Shown: positions 7,767 to 16,070, counted from the first letter of the stretch. The stretch: 25,872 nucleotides of DNA from Hyphomicrobiales bacterium (GCA_017305815.1 JAFKJZ010000332.1:3799-29670), one strand, 5' to 3'. Program-made: numbers and translations. Notes: generated by a model from the letters alone, not told the origin.

Positions 7767-8179
7767 CGCGGGCGGCTAGATCAACGGCAGACGCTGCCCG
7801 GATTTAGTTTTGCTGAACAAATAATTCTCAGCGAGCGCCGGTCTATCGGGCATTTTTCATCGTCTCTGCCAAGAAGAAAGAAATCGCTTGGCAGAAACCG
7901 TCCGGGCGACACATGATCGAGAACCAGACGCGGGAGCGGCCTTCGGCGGATGCCTTGGAGGCCCCAGGGACACGTTCTTTCCCGCGCCGGTAAGTGCATG
8001 CCCGGCTCGTCCGGGGGAAGCAGAGGAGGGGTAGGCTACCGCACGGGCCGCATCTTCGGCTCGTCAATCGTCGGCGAAGCGGGACTTCGCCGCGAGGTCA
8101 TCCCGAGGGGATGACGTTTCATTCTGCAGGGACGGTTGCGCGGGGAAACAAAACAATAGCGCCGGCCGTCCGCTGTGGA

Positions 8180-8193
8180 ATGTAAGGTTACAT
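8180..8193. promoter_or_regulatory. Palindrome ATGTAA-GG-TTACAT, candidate operator
   Basis: Perfect 6-base arms are separated by GG, 57 bp upstream of the sugar binding-protein start. Position and symmetry suggest a repressor or activator site. The regulator is not in the adjoining genes. Confidence 0.4.
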
Positions 8194-8217
8194 GAGCCTC
8201 TACCTAGTTCGTTCAAG

Positions 8218-8232
8218 ATTCACAATGTGAAT
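8218..8232. promoter_or_regulatory. Palindrome ATTCACAATGTGAAT, candidate operator
   Basis: Seven-base perfect arms lie around one central base, ending 17 bp before the start codon at 8250. It overlaps the expected promoter or leader of the sugar-uptake operon, so a protein bound here could block transcription. Confidence 0.45.
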
Positions 8233-8249
8233 ACGGCAGGATCAGCTGA

Positions 8250-9488
8250 ATGTACCAAATCAAGAAAAGCAGGGTTCTCGGTCTTCTGGCGGGCGCAGCC
8301 GTCATGCTCGGCGCGTCGACTGGCGCGCAGGCAGAGACCATCCGCGTCGTGCTCGGCTATTACAGCGCCGCGACCCAGGAATTGTTCGAAGGCATGGCCA
8401 AGGATTTCATGGCCAAGCATCCGGGCGACGAGGTCAAGATCGAGGTCATCCAGTGGGATAACCTCCAGCAGCGCCTGACCACCGACATCGCCGGCGGCAC
8501 CGAGCCGGACATCTCGATGATCGGCACGCGCTGGCTGGTCGATTACGTCAAGAACGACATCGCCGAGCCGCTCGACGGCTACATGACGCCGGAATTCAAG
8601 GGCGGCTTCATCGACGCCTTCCTCTCGCCCTCGACCTTCGACGGCAAGATGTACGGCCTGCCGGTCGCCGCTTCGGCGCGCGCCATGTATTACAACAAGG
8701 ACCTGCTGGCCAAGGCTGGCGTCAACGAGCCGCCGACCACCTGGGACGGCGTCGTCGACACGGCGAAGAAGATCAAGGCGCTCGGTTCGGACGCTTATGG
8801 CTTTGCGCTGCAGGGCAAGGAAATCGAGACCGACGCCTACTGGTACTATTCGCTCTGGAGCCATGGCGGCGACATCATCAAGGACGGCAAGTCCGGCGTC
8901 GCCAGCCCCGAGGCGGTGAAGGCGCTGACCCTCTACAAGTCGATGATCGACGAGGGCCTGACCGAGCCCGATCCGAGCGGCTTGAACCGCCAGGACATCG
9001 AGCGCCTGTTCAAGCAGGGCCGCATCGGCATGATCCTGACCGGCCCGTGGCTGCGCGGCCAGATCAAGACCGACGCCCCGACGCTGAACTACGGCCTGTC
9101 GTCGATCCCCGAGGGCACCACCAAGGCGACCTATGGCGTCACCGACACGCTGATGGTCTTCAAGTCGAGCAAGAACAAGGAACTCGCCATGAAGTTCCTG
9201 ACGGAAACGGCCTTCAGCCCGAAATGGCGCATCGAGTTCTCGACCAAGGAAGGCTTCCTGCCGGTCATGAAGGAAGAGGCCGCTGCGCCCGTCTTCGCCA
9301 ATGACCCGCAGCTCAAGGCCTTCACCGACATGCTGCCCTATGCCCGTTTCGCCCCGCCGGTGGCGAACTGGGAGCAGATGGTCGACGCGGTGATCGCTTC
9401 GCTGCAGAAGGTCTATATCGGTCAGGCCCAGCCGGAAGCCGCCCTGCAGGAAGCCGCGGCGACGATCGATGGCCTTATCCAGCAGTAA
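8250..9488 (+). CDS. Sugar ABC transporter substrate-binding protein, family 1
   Basis: This 412-residue periplasmic binding protein has a clear signal peptide: MYQIKKSR, a hydrophobic core LLAGAAVMLGA, and cleavage after AQA near residue 28. Family 1 (MalE/UgpB class) features follow: LFEGMAKDFMAKHPGDEVKIEV, a GTEPDISMIG segment, GKMYGLPVAASARAMYYNKDLL, and the late FKQGRIGMILTGPWL. Length is standard. It would bind a mono- or oligosaccharide and feed the permeases encoded next. The reading frame ends 20 bp inside the next gene. Two palindromes upstream probably carry operon control. AGGA about 9 bases upstream supports the start. Confidence 0.94.
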   Translation: MYQIKKSRVLGLLAGAAVMLGASTGAQAETIRVVLGYYSAATQELFEGMAKDFMAKHPGDEVKIEVIQWDNLQQRLTTDIAGGTEPDISMIGTRWLVDYVKNDIAEPLDGYMTPEFKGGFIDAFLSPSTFDGKMYGLPVAASARAMYYNKDLLAKAGVNEPPTTWDGVVDTAKKIKALGSDAYGFALQGKEIETDAYWYYSLWSHGGDIIKDGKSGVASPEAVKALTLYKSMIDEGLTEPDPSGLNRQDIERLFKQGRIGMILTGPWLRGQIKTDAPTLNYGLSSIPEGTTKATYGVTDTLMVFKSSKNKELAMKFLTETAFSPKWRIEFSTKEGFLPVMKEEAAAPVFANDPQLKAFTDMLPYARFAPPVANWEQMVDAVIASLQKVYIGQAQPEAALQEAAATIDGLIQQ

Positions 9489-10434
9489 CGCCGGCAAGGC
9501 ACCCGAGGCGGGCGTCGGACGCGCGAAAAGCCGCGTCTCGGCGTCCTCCAACGGCAAGATAGGGCGCGCCAGCGCGCCCTATCTTCTCATCCTCCCTTCC
9601 ATCCTGTTCGCCTTCTGGATCATCGGTTATCCGATCTACGACATGGCCAACATGTCGGTTCACGCGGTCAATCGGTTCGGCAAGACGGCGGCTTTCAACG
9701 ATTTCGCCAACTACCAGCGGCTGTTCTCACACCAGCTCTTCATCGGCTGCCTGATCCGCACACTTGTGTGGACGGTGTTCGTCGTCGGCGGCACGGTGCT
9801 GCTCTCGGTGCCGATCGCGCTGATCCTGAACGAGAAGTTCTACGGCCGGACCTTGGCGCGCATCATCATCATGCTGCCCTGGGCGGTGTCGCTGACCATG
9901 ACCGGCATCGTCTGGCGCTGGTCGCTGAACGGCCAGTTCGGCATGGTCAACGCGACGCTGAGCGAGATCGGCGTGTTGAGCGCGCCGGTCGAATGGCTCG
10001 CGACCTCGACGACGGCCTTCCCGATCCTGATCGCCATCGGCATCCTCGTCTCGATCCCGTTCACGGTGACGGTCATCCTCGGCGGCCTCGCCTCGCTGCA
10101 GGCGGATGTCTTCGAGGCGGCGAAGATCGACGGCGCCAGCGGCTGGCAGCGCTTCCGCTACCTGACGCTGCCGCTGATCCGGCCGTTCCTCAACATCGTG
10201 CTGGTGCTGAACTTCATCTACGTCTTCAACTCCTTCCCGCTGATCTGGGTGATGACGCAGGGCGATCCGGCCAACAGCACCGACATCCTGGTGACCTGGC
10301 TCTACAAGCTCGCCTTCCGCTATGGCGAGTTGGGCATCGCCTCGGCGCTGTCGATCGTCATGTTCCTGATCCTGCTGGCGCTGACCATCACTTACGCGGC
10401 GCTGGCCATGCGCAACGAGCGGAGCACCGTCTGA
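9469..10434 (+). CDS. Sugar ABC transporter permease (MalF/UgpA type)
   Basis: This 321-residue inner-membrane protein has about six hydrophobic spans, starting with PYLLILPSILFAFWIIGYPI near residues 38-58. The CUT1 docking loop EAAKIDGASGWQRFRYLTL is followed by PLIRPFLNIVLVLNF. Residues 1-35 are an unusually basic and serine-rich tail before the first span. It overlaps the binding-protein gene by 20 bp, and its stop TGA shares its last base with the ATG of the next permease, so translation of the three genes is coupled. It should form a heterodimer with the second permease, which is interrupted here. Confidence 0.93.
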   Translation: MALSSSNAGKAPEAGVGRAKSRVSASSNGKIGRASAPYLLILPSILFAFWIIGYPIYDMANMSVHAVNRFGKTAAFNDFANYQRLFSHQLFIGCLIRTLVWTVFVVGGTVLLSVPIALILNEKFYGRTLARIIIMLPWAVSLTMTGIVWRWSLNGQFGMVNATLSEIGVLSAPVEWLATSTTAFPILIAIGILVSIPFTVTVILGGLASLQADVFEAAKIDGASGWQRFRYLTLPLIRPFLNIVLVLNFIYVFNSFPLIWVMTQGDPANSTDILVTWLYKLAFRYGELGIASALSIVMFLILLALTITYAALAMRNERSTV

Positions 10435-11264
10435 TGGAGAATCCGGTCCGCAAATCCATCCTGATGTGGCTCTGCCTGTCGCCGCTGGTGATCCTGATCC
10501 TCTTCCCGTTCGCCGTCATGATCTCGACGGCCGTGAAGCCGAGGGTCGAGGTGCTGATGTATCCGCCGAGCTGGTTCCCGTCGGAGATCCGGCTGCAGAA
10601 CTTCGTCGACATGTGGCAGGCGACGCGTCTCGGCCCGGCGGTTCTGAACAGCCTGATCGTCAGCATCGCCGCCACGGTCCTCTGCCTGCTGGTCGCGATA
10701 CCGGCCGCCTATGCGGCGGCGCGCATGGAGTTCACGGGGCGCAAGCTGTTCCGCCAGTTCCTGCTGGTCACGCAGATGCTGTCGCCGATCGTGCTGGTTC
10801 TCGGCATCTTCCGCCTGATGGCGAAGATGGGCTTCGTCGACCAGCTGCCGGCGCTGGTGCTCGCCTATGTCGCCTTCAACCTCGCCTTCTCGGTCTGGAT
10901 GCTGCAGGCCTATTTCCAGACCATCCCGCGCGAGCTGGAGGAGGCTGCGACCCTCGACGGCGCCTCGGCGATCCAGCGGCTCTGGCGGATATTCCTGCCG
11001 CTGGCGATCCCGGCGATCGGCATCACCGCCGTGTTCATCTTCATCTAGTGCTGGAACGAGTTCGTGCTGGCGATGACGCTGCTGCGGACGCCGGAGAAAA
11101 GCACGCTGACGCTGCAGACCTTCTCGCTGGTCGGCGGGCGCTACCAGGTCGAGTGGGACCATGTCATGGCGGCGACGCTCGTCGCCAGCGTGCCGGTCGC
11201 CGTGATCTTCGCGCTGCTGCAACGCTCGCTGGTCAGCGGGCTGACGGTCGGCGCCGTGAAGTAG
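10434..11264 (+). pseudogene. Sugar ABC transporter permease (MalG/UgpE type), interrupted by an in-frame amber codon
   Basis: The full frame would encode 276 residues, the normal length for a CUT1 second permease. The EAA loop is present (LEEAATLDGASAIQRLWRIF, about residues 168-187). Codon 205 (11046-11048) is TAG, directly after FIFI and before CWNEFVLAMTLLRTPEKS, the expected conserved continuation in the same frame. The frame then runs cleanly to a second TAG at 11262-11264. The stop removes the last transmembrane part and the C-terminus. One base change from TAC or TAT (Tyr) or TGG (Trp) would explain it. Recent nonsense mutation or sequence error is most likely. Suppression is possible but unsupported, because TAG ends other genes here, including the SDR at 12127. 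Confidence 0.88.
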
Positions 11265-11289
11265 AGTTCCCGTGAAGGGCTGCGATCTC

Positions 11290-11311
11290 GCGGCGGGCGC
11301 CAGCCCGCCGC
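11290..11311 (+). promoter_or_regulatory. Intercistronic stem-loop between permease and SDR genes
   Basis: GCGGCGGGC (11290-11298) pairs perfectly with GCCCGCCGC (11303-11311) around the tetraloop GCCA. No T-run follows. It lies in the 80-bp gap and may trim or protect the transporter part of the message. Confidence 0.5.
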
Positions 11312-11344
11312 TTCCACCATGCCAAGAGAAAACCGGAGGCCGAG

Positions 11345-12127
11345 ATGGGACTGAAGGACTGGTTCGGGCTGGAAGGCAAGCGCGCGCTGGTGACCGGCGC
11401 GAGCCGCGGCTTGGGCCGCGAAATGGCGCTGGCGCTGGCGGAGGCGGGCGCCGACATCATCATCACCGGCCGCACGCAGGAAACGCTCGACGCGACGGTA
11501 GCCGACATTCGCGCGCTCGGCCGACAGGCCTGGGGCGTGATGGCCGACATGTCGGAGGCCGTGCAATGCGAGGCCGCCTGCAAGGCGATCCTTCGGGAAT
11601 ACGGCCCGGTCGACATCCTGATCAACAATGTCGGCAACCGCATCGCCAGCATGCCGATCGTCGAGGAGACGCTCGAGACCTGGCAGCAGTCGCTCGACAT
11701 GAACCTGACGAGCTGCTTCCTCGGCACCAGGATCTTCGGCGCCGCCATGCTGGAGCGCGGGCAGGGCGGGCGCATCATCAACATCGCCTCGATGAGCGGC
11801 CTGATCGCCAATCGCGGCATCGGCGGGCGCGACTACGAGACCGGCAAGGCGGCGGTGATCCATTTCACCCGCTGCGCCGCCGCCGACTGGGCGCCGCATG
11901 GCGTCACCGTCAACGCGATCTGCCCCGGCCTGTTCATGACCGACACCAACCGGAGCTGGAACGAGCGCCGGCCGGACGTGATCGAGGCGATCGTCGCCCA
12001 TATCCCGATGGGCCGGCCCGGCAATCCGCCGGAGATCGCGCCGCTCGCCGTCTACCTCGCCAGCCCCGCCGCCTCCTATGTCACCGGCGCCGCCTATGTC
12101 ATAGATGGCGGCTACACCCTCTGGTAG
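11345..12127 (+). CDS. SDR-family NAD(P)-dependent oxidoreductase
   Basis: This 260-residue classical short-chain dehydrogenase carries the cofactor motif TGASRGLG at residues 18-24, NNVG at 94-97 (usually NNAG), a catalytic serine at 149 or 151 in NIASMSG, and Tyr164 with Lys168 in YETGK. The C-terminal SYVTGAAYVIDGGYTLW is typical. It probably oxidises a sugar, sugar lactone precursor or polyol imported by the transporter encoded just upstream. The substrate is not readable from sequence. GGAGG about 7 bases upstream fixes the ATG. A GC hairpin lies in the 80-bp gap before it, and the aldose epimerase gene follows after 55 bp on the same strand. Confidence 0.93.
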   Translation: MGLKDWFGLEGKRALVTGASRGLGREMALALAEAGADIIITGRTQETLDATVADIRALGRQAWGVMADMSEAVQCEAACKAILREYGPVDILINNVGNRIASMPIVEETLETWQQSLDMNLTSCFLGTRIFGAAMLERGQGGRIINIASMSGLIANRGIGGRDYETGKAAVIHFTRCAAADWAPHGVTVNAICPGLFMTDTNRSWNERRPDVIEAIVAHIPMGRPGNPPEIAPLAVYLASPAASYVTGAAYVIDGGYTLW

Positions 12128-12182
12128 CCTCATTCCCTGAGCCGGCTTACCAGACGGCAACATCGCGCTTCACGGAGACATC

Positions 12183-13196
12183 GTGTCGATCCATTTCTTC
12201 GGCCGGCTGCCCGACGGCACCGCCATTTCCGAGATCCGGCTGGCGAATGCCAGCGGCGCCACCGCCTCGGTGCTGACCTTCGGCGCGGCGCTGCGCGACC
12301 TCGTCGTCCCGGTCGAGGGCGGCGAGCCGCGCCGCGTCGTGCTCGGCTTCGAGACGCTGGACGGCTATCTTGAAAACAACCGCTATCTCGGCGTCACGGC
12401 CGGCCGCCACGCCAGCCGCATCGGCGACGGCCACCTCGCGATCGACGGCAGGGAATACCAGCTGTCGCTGAACGAAGGCGGCGTCCACCTGCATGGCGGC
12501 GTCACCGGCTTCTCGCGCAAGCCCTGGCGTATCCTTGAATCGGACGAGGAATCCGTCACGCTCGGCCTGATCTCGCCGGATGGCGACGACGGCTATCCGG
12601 GCGAGCTCGACGTGCGCTGCACCTACCGCCTGCTGGCGCCGGGCACGATCCACATCACGCTGACGGCCACCACCGACGCGCCGACCGTCGTCAGCCTCGC
12701 CAACCACTCCTATTTCTCGCTGCTTCCGGGCACGACCAGCCGCGAGCACAAGCTGCACTTCGCCGCGTCCGGCTATACGCCGTTCAGTCCGGCGCTGGTG
12801 CCGAGCGGCGAGATCGCCGACGTCGCCGGCACGCCTTATGATTTCCGGACGATCCGCCCGATCGCCGATCCGGCCGGCGACGCTGGTTTCGATTATGATT
12901 GCTGTCTGGTGGTCGACCGCGACGGCGAGGGGCTTGTCCGCGCCGCGCGGCTGGAGGCGCCGGACGGCAGCCTGGCCATGGAGGTCCACACCACGGAGCC
13001 CTGTATCGTCTTCTATGACGGCGCCGGCCTGGCGCCGGACTGGCGCGGCCTCGACGGCGTCGGCCACCAGGCGCATGCCGGGCTCTGCCTGGAGCCGATG
13101 CGCTTCCCCGACAGTCCCAACCAGCCGACCTTCCCCTCCGCCATCCTGCGCCCGGGCGAGATCTACCGGCAGGTGACGGAATACCGCTTCGGGTAA
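12183..13196 (+). CDS. galM: Aldose 1-epimerase
   Basis: This 337-residue enzyme interconverts alpha and beta anomers of aldoses in the cytoplasm. Family motifs are clear: FGAALRDLVVP, VTAGRHASRIGDG (relative of the GRYANRI motif), VHLHGG with catalytic-type His104, LANHSYFSL with His175, and CLEPMRFPDSPNQP containing the likely catalytic base Glu304. The start is GTG, with CACGGAG about 6 bases upstream. As last gene of the sugar-uptake block, it fits delivery of the correct anomer to the SDR dehydrogenase. A strong terminator follows 19 bp after the stop. The galM name reflects the family. Preference for galactose over other aldoses is not shown. Confidence 0.92.
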   Translation: MSIHFFGRLPDGTAISEIRLANASGATASVLTFGAALRDLVVPVEGGEPRRVVLGFETLDGYLENNRYLGVTAGRHASRIGDGHLAIDGREYQLSLNEGGVHLHGGVTGFSRKPWRILESDEESVTLGLISPDGDDGYPGELDVRCTYRLLAPGTIHITLTATTDAPTVVSLANHSYFSLLPGTTSREHKLHFAASGYTPFSPALVPSGEIADVAGTPYDFRTIRPIADPAGDAGFDYDCCLVVDRDGEGLVRAARLEAPDGSLAMEVHTTEPCIVFYDGAGLAPDWRGLDGVGHQAHAGLCLEPMRFPDSPNQPTFPSAILRPGEIYRQVTEYRFG

Positions 13197-13215
13197 GTTC
13201 TCAGCAGCAAATGCG

Positions 13216-13248
13216 AAAAGGGCGGCCCCGGAAGAGGCCGCCCTTTTT
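13216..13248. terminator. Bidirectional intrinsic terminator between galM and ridA
   Basis: GGGCGGCC at 13220-13227 pairs perfectly with GGCCGCCC at 13236-13243 around an 8-base loop. It is preceded by AAAA and followed by TTTTT, so it works in both directions. It separates the convergent galM and ridA genes. Confidence 0.92.
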
Positions 13249-13270
13249 CGTTCTCGGCAACTCGGACCGA

Positions 13271-13654
13271 TCAGGCCTTCGGCCTGGCGATGGCGATACA
13301 CTCGACCTCGTAGCGCAACGCCGCGCCGAGGCAGTTGGTGATCGTCGTGCGGGCCGGGAACGGTTCGCTGAAATATTCGCGATAGAGCTTGTTGAAGAGC
13401 GGGATGTCGGCCGGATCCTGCACGTAGTTGCGCGTCTGCAGCACGTGCTTGAAGTCGCTGCCGGCCGTCTCCAGCACTTTGCGCATGTTCTCCATCGAGC
13501 GGCGCATCTCGCCCTCGAACGTGTCGGAGATGATCGTGCCGGTGGCGTCGACCGAGGCCTGGCCGGACACGAAGATCAAATCGCCGAACTTGGTCGACGG
13601 GCTGAAGGGCAGGTGCGAACGCGGGGTATCGGGCTCGCTCGGATATTCGATCAT
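13271..13654 (-). CDS. RidA family enamine/imine deaminase-like protein
   Basis: This 127-residue protein is the normal size for RidA, which hydrolyses reactive enamines and imines such as 2-aminoacrylate released by PLP enzymes. It has GDLIFVSGQ near 24-32, the substrate-carboxylate arginine at Arg102 in FPARTTI, and Glu118 in YEVECIA. The usual cysteine-containing loop is changed to TNCLGAAL, so it may be one of the Rid subgroups with a different imine preference. The ATG at 13654 has GGAG 6 bases upstream and gives the standard N-terminus MIEYPS. A GTG at 13687 and an ATG at 13672 upstream are less likely. It is the third gene after iclR and the M81 gene. Confidence 0.9.
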   Translation of the reverse strand: MIEYPSEPDTPRSHLPFSPSTKFGDLIFVSGQASVDATGTIISDTFEGEMRRSMENMRKVLETAGSDFKHVLQTRNYVQDPADIPLFNKLYREYFSEPFPARTTITNCLGAALRYEVECIAIARPKA

Positions 13655-13682
13655 GCGGGTCTCCGTGATCATGGCGGATGTG

Positions 13683-13709
13683 CTCACCTCTCCCCCGGGG
13701 AGAGGTGAG
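13683..13709. repeat. Perfect 27-bp palindromic intergenic repeat
   Basis: Arms CTCACCTCTCCCC (13683-13695) and its exact complement (13697-13709) surround one C. The sequence resembles the CTCTCCCC/GGGGAGAGG intergenic palindromes scattered through Rhizobiales genomes. It sits between the M81 gene and ridA, 28 bp upstream of the ridA start. A degenerate relative may lie at 21132-21169. Confidence 0.7.
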
Positions 13710-13732
13710 GGAGGCTGGATTTCCCTCCGTGC

Positions 13733-15223
13733 TCAGCCGAGCGGGAAGACCGGCTGGCGCAGGCGGCGATAGGGCAGGGAGGTCAGCACGCTGGTGCAGG
13801 GACCCGGCGTCGCGACCGTGTAGCTCCGGACCGCGATCGGGTCGTAGGCGCGGCGATGGGCGACGGCCGCCTTGACGCCGATCGCCGTCAGTTCCTCCGG
13901 AACGATGCCCTGCGACCGCAACTGGCCGAGGTCGAAGGGGGGCGTCTTGCGGCTGTTGACGAGGATCCTGACGCCGTCCGCCTCCAGCACGACCGAGGGG
14001 CCCATGCTGATATGGATGCCCTGCATGGCGGCGAGGTGGCTGTTGCGGTCCTCGAGCGTGAATTCGCCGTCGCTGCGGCTGACGAAGGCGGCCTCGATCT
14101 GGAGCGGGCCGGCGCCGAGCCGGCTCGCCTTGCCGCCGAGGCGCACGGTGCGCACCTCGCCGGGAACCGCGTCGGCGAACGCCTTGACGGTCTCGGCGTC
14201 AGCGATGGCGACGGCGGCATTGCGGATGCCGTGGCGCAGGAAGCCGCGCAGGATCGCCGTGTCATCACCGGGCGCGCCACCGCCGATATTGTCGGCCGGT
14301 TCGACGACGATATAGGGCCCGCCTTCCAGCGTCCGGATCTCGGCGAGCGCGGTGTCGAGGTCCCATTCCTTCGGTTGGCCGAGCTCGCGCAACTCGACCG
14401 CCAGCGCTTCCAGCCGGTCGAGCGCGGCTTCCGCCCGCTCGGCGCTGCCGGTGGTGATCAGCGAGAAGGCGACGCCGGCATCCGGCACGTCGGAGAAGGA
14501 ATAGCCGCCGATGATGTTGACGGCCCAGATCTCGGCGTCCTCCGCCTCGATCTCTCGGGCAAGAGCTTCGAGATCGCGCATCGGCCGGTCGGCGGTGCCG
14601 GTGCCGGGCGGCGCCCAGATGATGGCGGCATTGCGCGCATACATGACGGGGCTGGCATGCTCGCGAAGCGCGCGCGCCAGCAGCTCGGCCGAGCGGACGG
14701 CGGAGTCGCGCGCGTCGGTATGCGGGTTCTCGCGATAGGCGACGAGCCCGTTGGCGCCCCTCGCCATGGCGGCGGTGAAGGTCGCGTGCAGGTCGAACAC
14801 GGCATAGAGCGGCAGCGTCTCGGCGCCGGGGATGGCGCGGATGCGGGCGAGCAGTTCGCCCTCCGGATCGACGCTCTCCGTCGTCACCATGGCACCGTGC
14901 AGCGCCAGCCAGATGCCGTCGAGGCCGCCATTGTCGAGCGCGGCGCGGAGGCCCGCCTCAAGCTCGCGCCAGAACTGCTCGAACACGGCTTGGTCGGTGG
15001 TGCCGGAGGGAAGCGCCGAATATTCGACGACCGGCACGACATCCCAGCCCTCGGTCTCCGCCACTTCCAGGAAGCCGTCGACCGTCGAGCCGTCGCCGCG
15101 CCGCGCGAGCAGCGCCGCGCCGCGCAGGATCTCGTAATCCGGAAGCCGGGTGATCTCGTCCACGAAGGTATGGGTCTCGTGATAGAGCCCGGCCAGCAGG
15201 ATGCGAGGGCGCTTGGTGGTCAT
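13733..15223 (-). CDS. M81 family metallopeptidase (MlrC-like), copy 1
   Basis: This 496-residue protein is of the MlrC type, named for the last step of microcystin breakdown but widespread in proteobacterial catabolic clusters. Motifs in order: LAGLYHETHTF (metal-type His15, usually HETNTF), WLALHGAM near 105-112, VFDLHATF with Asp144 and His146, VAYRENPHTD near 161-170, and ADNIGGGAPGDDT near 315-325 (usually DNPGGGAPGD). No signal peptide is seen, so it is cytoplasmic. It probably cleaves a small amide or peptide-like substrate. The gene starts 6 bp after the iclR stop, so the IclR protein probably controls it. A second, clearly different M81 gene lies at 17984-19495. Confidence 0.9.
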   Translation of the reverse strand: MTTKRPRILLAGLYHETHTFVDEITRLPDYEILRGAALLARRGDGSTVDGFLEVAETEGWDVVPVVEYSALPSGTTDQAVFEQFWRELEAGLRAALDNGGLDGIWLALHGAMVTTESVDPEGELLARIRAIPGAETLPLYAVFDLHATFTAAMARGANGLVAYRENPHTDARDSAVRSAELLARALREHASPVMYARNAAIIWAPPGTGTADRPMRDLEALAREIEAEDAEIWAVNIIGGYSFSDVPDAGVAFSLITTGSAERAEAALDRLEALAVELRELGQPKEWDLDTALAEIRTLEGGPYIVVEPADNIGGGAPGDDTAILRGFLRHGIRNAAVAIADAETVKAFADAVPGEVRTVRLGGKASRLGAGPLQIEAAFVSRSDGEFTLEDRNSHLAAMQGIHISMGPSVVLEADGVRILVNSRKTPPFDLGQLRSQGIVPEELTAIGVKAAVAHRRAYDPIAVRSYTVATPGPCTSVLTSLPYRRLRQPVFPLG

Positions 15224-15229
15224 GGAAGG

Positions 15230-16027
15230 CTACCTGTTGCGGGACATGTTCGCCGTGATCTCGGCGAGGGTGGCGACGAGAAGCCGGCCGAGCCGCTCTA
15301 TCGCTTCCGGCTCGAAGCGGGCGGAAGGGCCGGCGATGGAGACGGCGGCGACCGCTTCGCCGCCGGGCGCGAAGATCGGCGCGGCGACGCAGGCGCCGCC
15401 GATCTCGTTCTCCTCGAATTCCGTGGTCCAGCCGACGCTGCGGCAGCGTTCGAGCACGGCTTCCAGCGCTTCGGGGTCGGTGATGGTACGGTCGGTCGCG
15501 GCCGGCAGCGAGCCGAGATTGTAGATGATCTTGCGGAACGACAGCGGCTGATAGGCGAGCAGCGCCCGGCCGCAGGCCGTCGAATGGTAGGCGGCGCGGG
15601 TGCCGGAATAGGACGAAACGCGCAGCGTGTGGCTGCCCTCGAGGCTCTCGACGATGACGGCGTCGGTGGGGCCGGGCAAGGCGAGGTTGACCGTCTCGCG
15701 CGTCTCCGCGCAGAGCTTGACCAGATAGGGCTGGGCGAGCGCGGCGATGTCGAGCCGCCGCTCAACCGCCTTGCCATAGACGAGGTGCTGCAGGCTGAGC
15801 CGATAGGCGCCGCCCTTGATGTCGCGCTCGGCCAGGCCGACGTCGACGAGCGCCGTCACCAGGTTGAAGGCCGTGGTCTTGGCGAGCCCGGTGCGGGCGG
15901 CGAGTTCGCGCAGCGAGATGAAATCGCCGCTCGCCATCGCGTCGAGCAGGGCCTTGGCGCGGGCCACGGATTGGATTCGCGCCGCGACGGCAGCGGCGCC
16001 GCTCGGCTCGTACTCAGGCTTCGACAT
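15230..16027 (-). CDS. IclR-family transcriptional regulator
   Basis: This regulator of about 265 residues is normal for IclR proteins. A winged helix occupies about residues 17-80 (IQSVARAKALLDAMASGD, then LRELAARTGLAKTTAFNLVTAL). The effector-binding domain follows, with AYHSTACGRALLAYQP and GWTTEFEENEIGGACVAAPIF. I place the start at ATG 16027 (MSKPEYEPSG), with a GGAA-type ribosome site upstream. The longer open frame up to 16111 would translate through a palindromic operator-like site and lacks family character. It leads an operon with an M81 gene and ridA and is divergent from a PLP enzyme gene. Two TTCCA-N5-TGGAA-like sites in the divergent region suggest autoregulation and control of both sides. 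Confidence 0.92.
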   Translation of the reverse strand: MSKPEYEPSGAAAVAARIQSVARAKALLDAMASGDFISLRELAARTGLAKTTAFNLVTALVDVGLAERDIKGGAYRLSLQHLVYGKAVERRLDIAALAQPYLVKLCAETRETVNLALPGPTDAVIVESLEGSHTLRVSSYSGTRAAYHSTACGRALLAYQPLSFRKIIYNLGSLPAATDRTITDPEALEAVLERCRSVGWTTEFEENEIGGACVAAPIFAPGGEAVAAVSIAGPSARFEPEAIERLGRLLVATLAEITANMSRNR

Positions 16028-16070
16028 GCTGTTTCCAACCCCGGCAATCGAGACGTAGCAATGCCCTATA

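Larger units (their letters stand above)
7801..8249. other. Gene-free region with several stem-loops ahead of the sugar-uptake operon
   Basis: I see no coding frame. The stretch holds TCTGCCAAG/CTTGGCAGA (7865-7873 and 7887-7895, 13-base loop) and two adjacent hairpins, CGGCGAAG/CTTCGCCG (8072-8092) and GTCATCCC/GGGATGAC (8097-8115). The second hairpin is followed by GTTTCATT, giving a terminator-like shape. The first 100 bp are clearly AT-richer than the genes. A small RNA or a structured leader with attenuation would fit, but nothing matches a known RNA family that I recognise. Confidence 0.4.

Noticed and set aside
11046..11048. TAG read as a special amino acid (for example pyrrolysine)
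   Set aside because: TAG is used as a normal stop at 11264 and 12127, and the family does not use a special residue here.
11064..11264. Separate small gene after the amber codon
   Set aside because: Its product is the missing C-terminal part of the permease in the same frame, so it is a remnant and not an independent gene.
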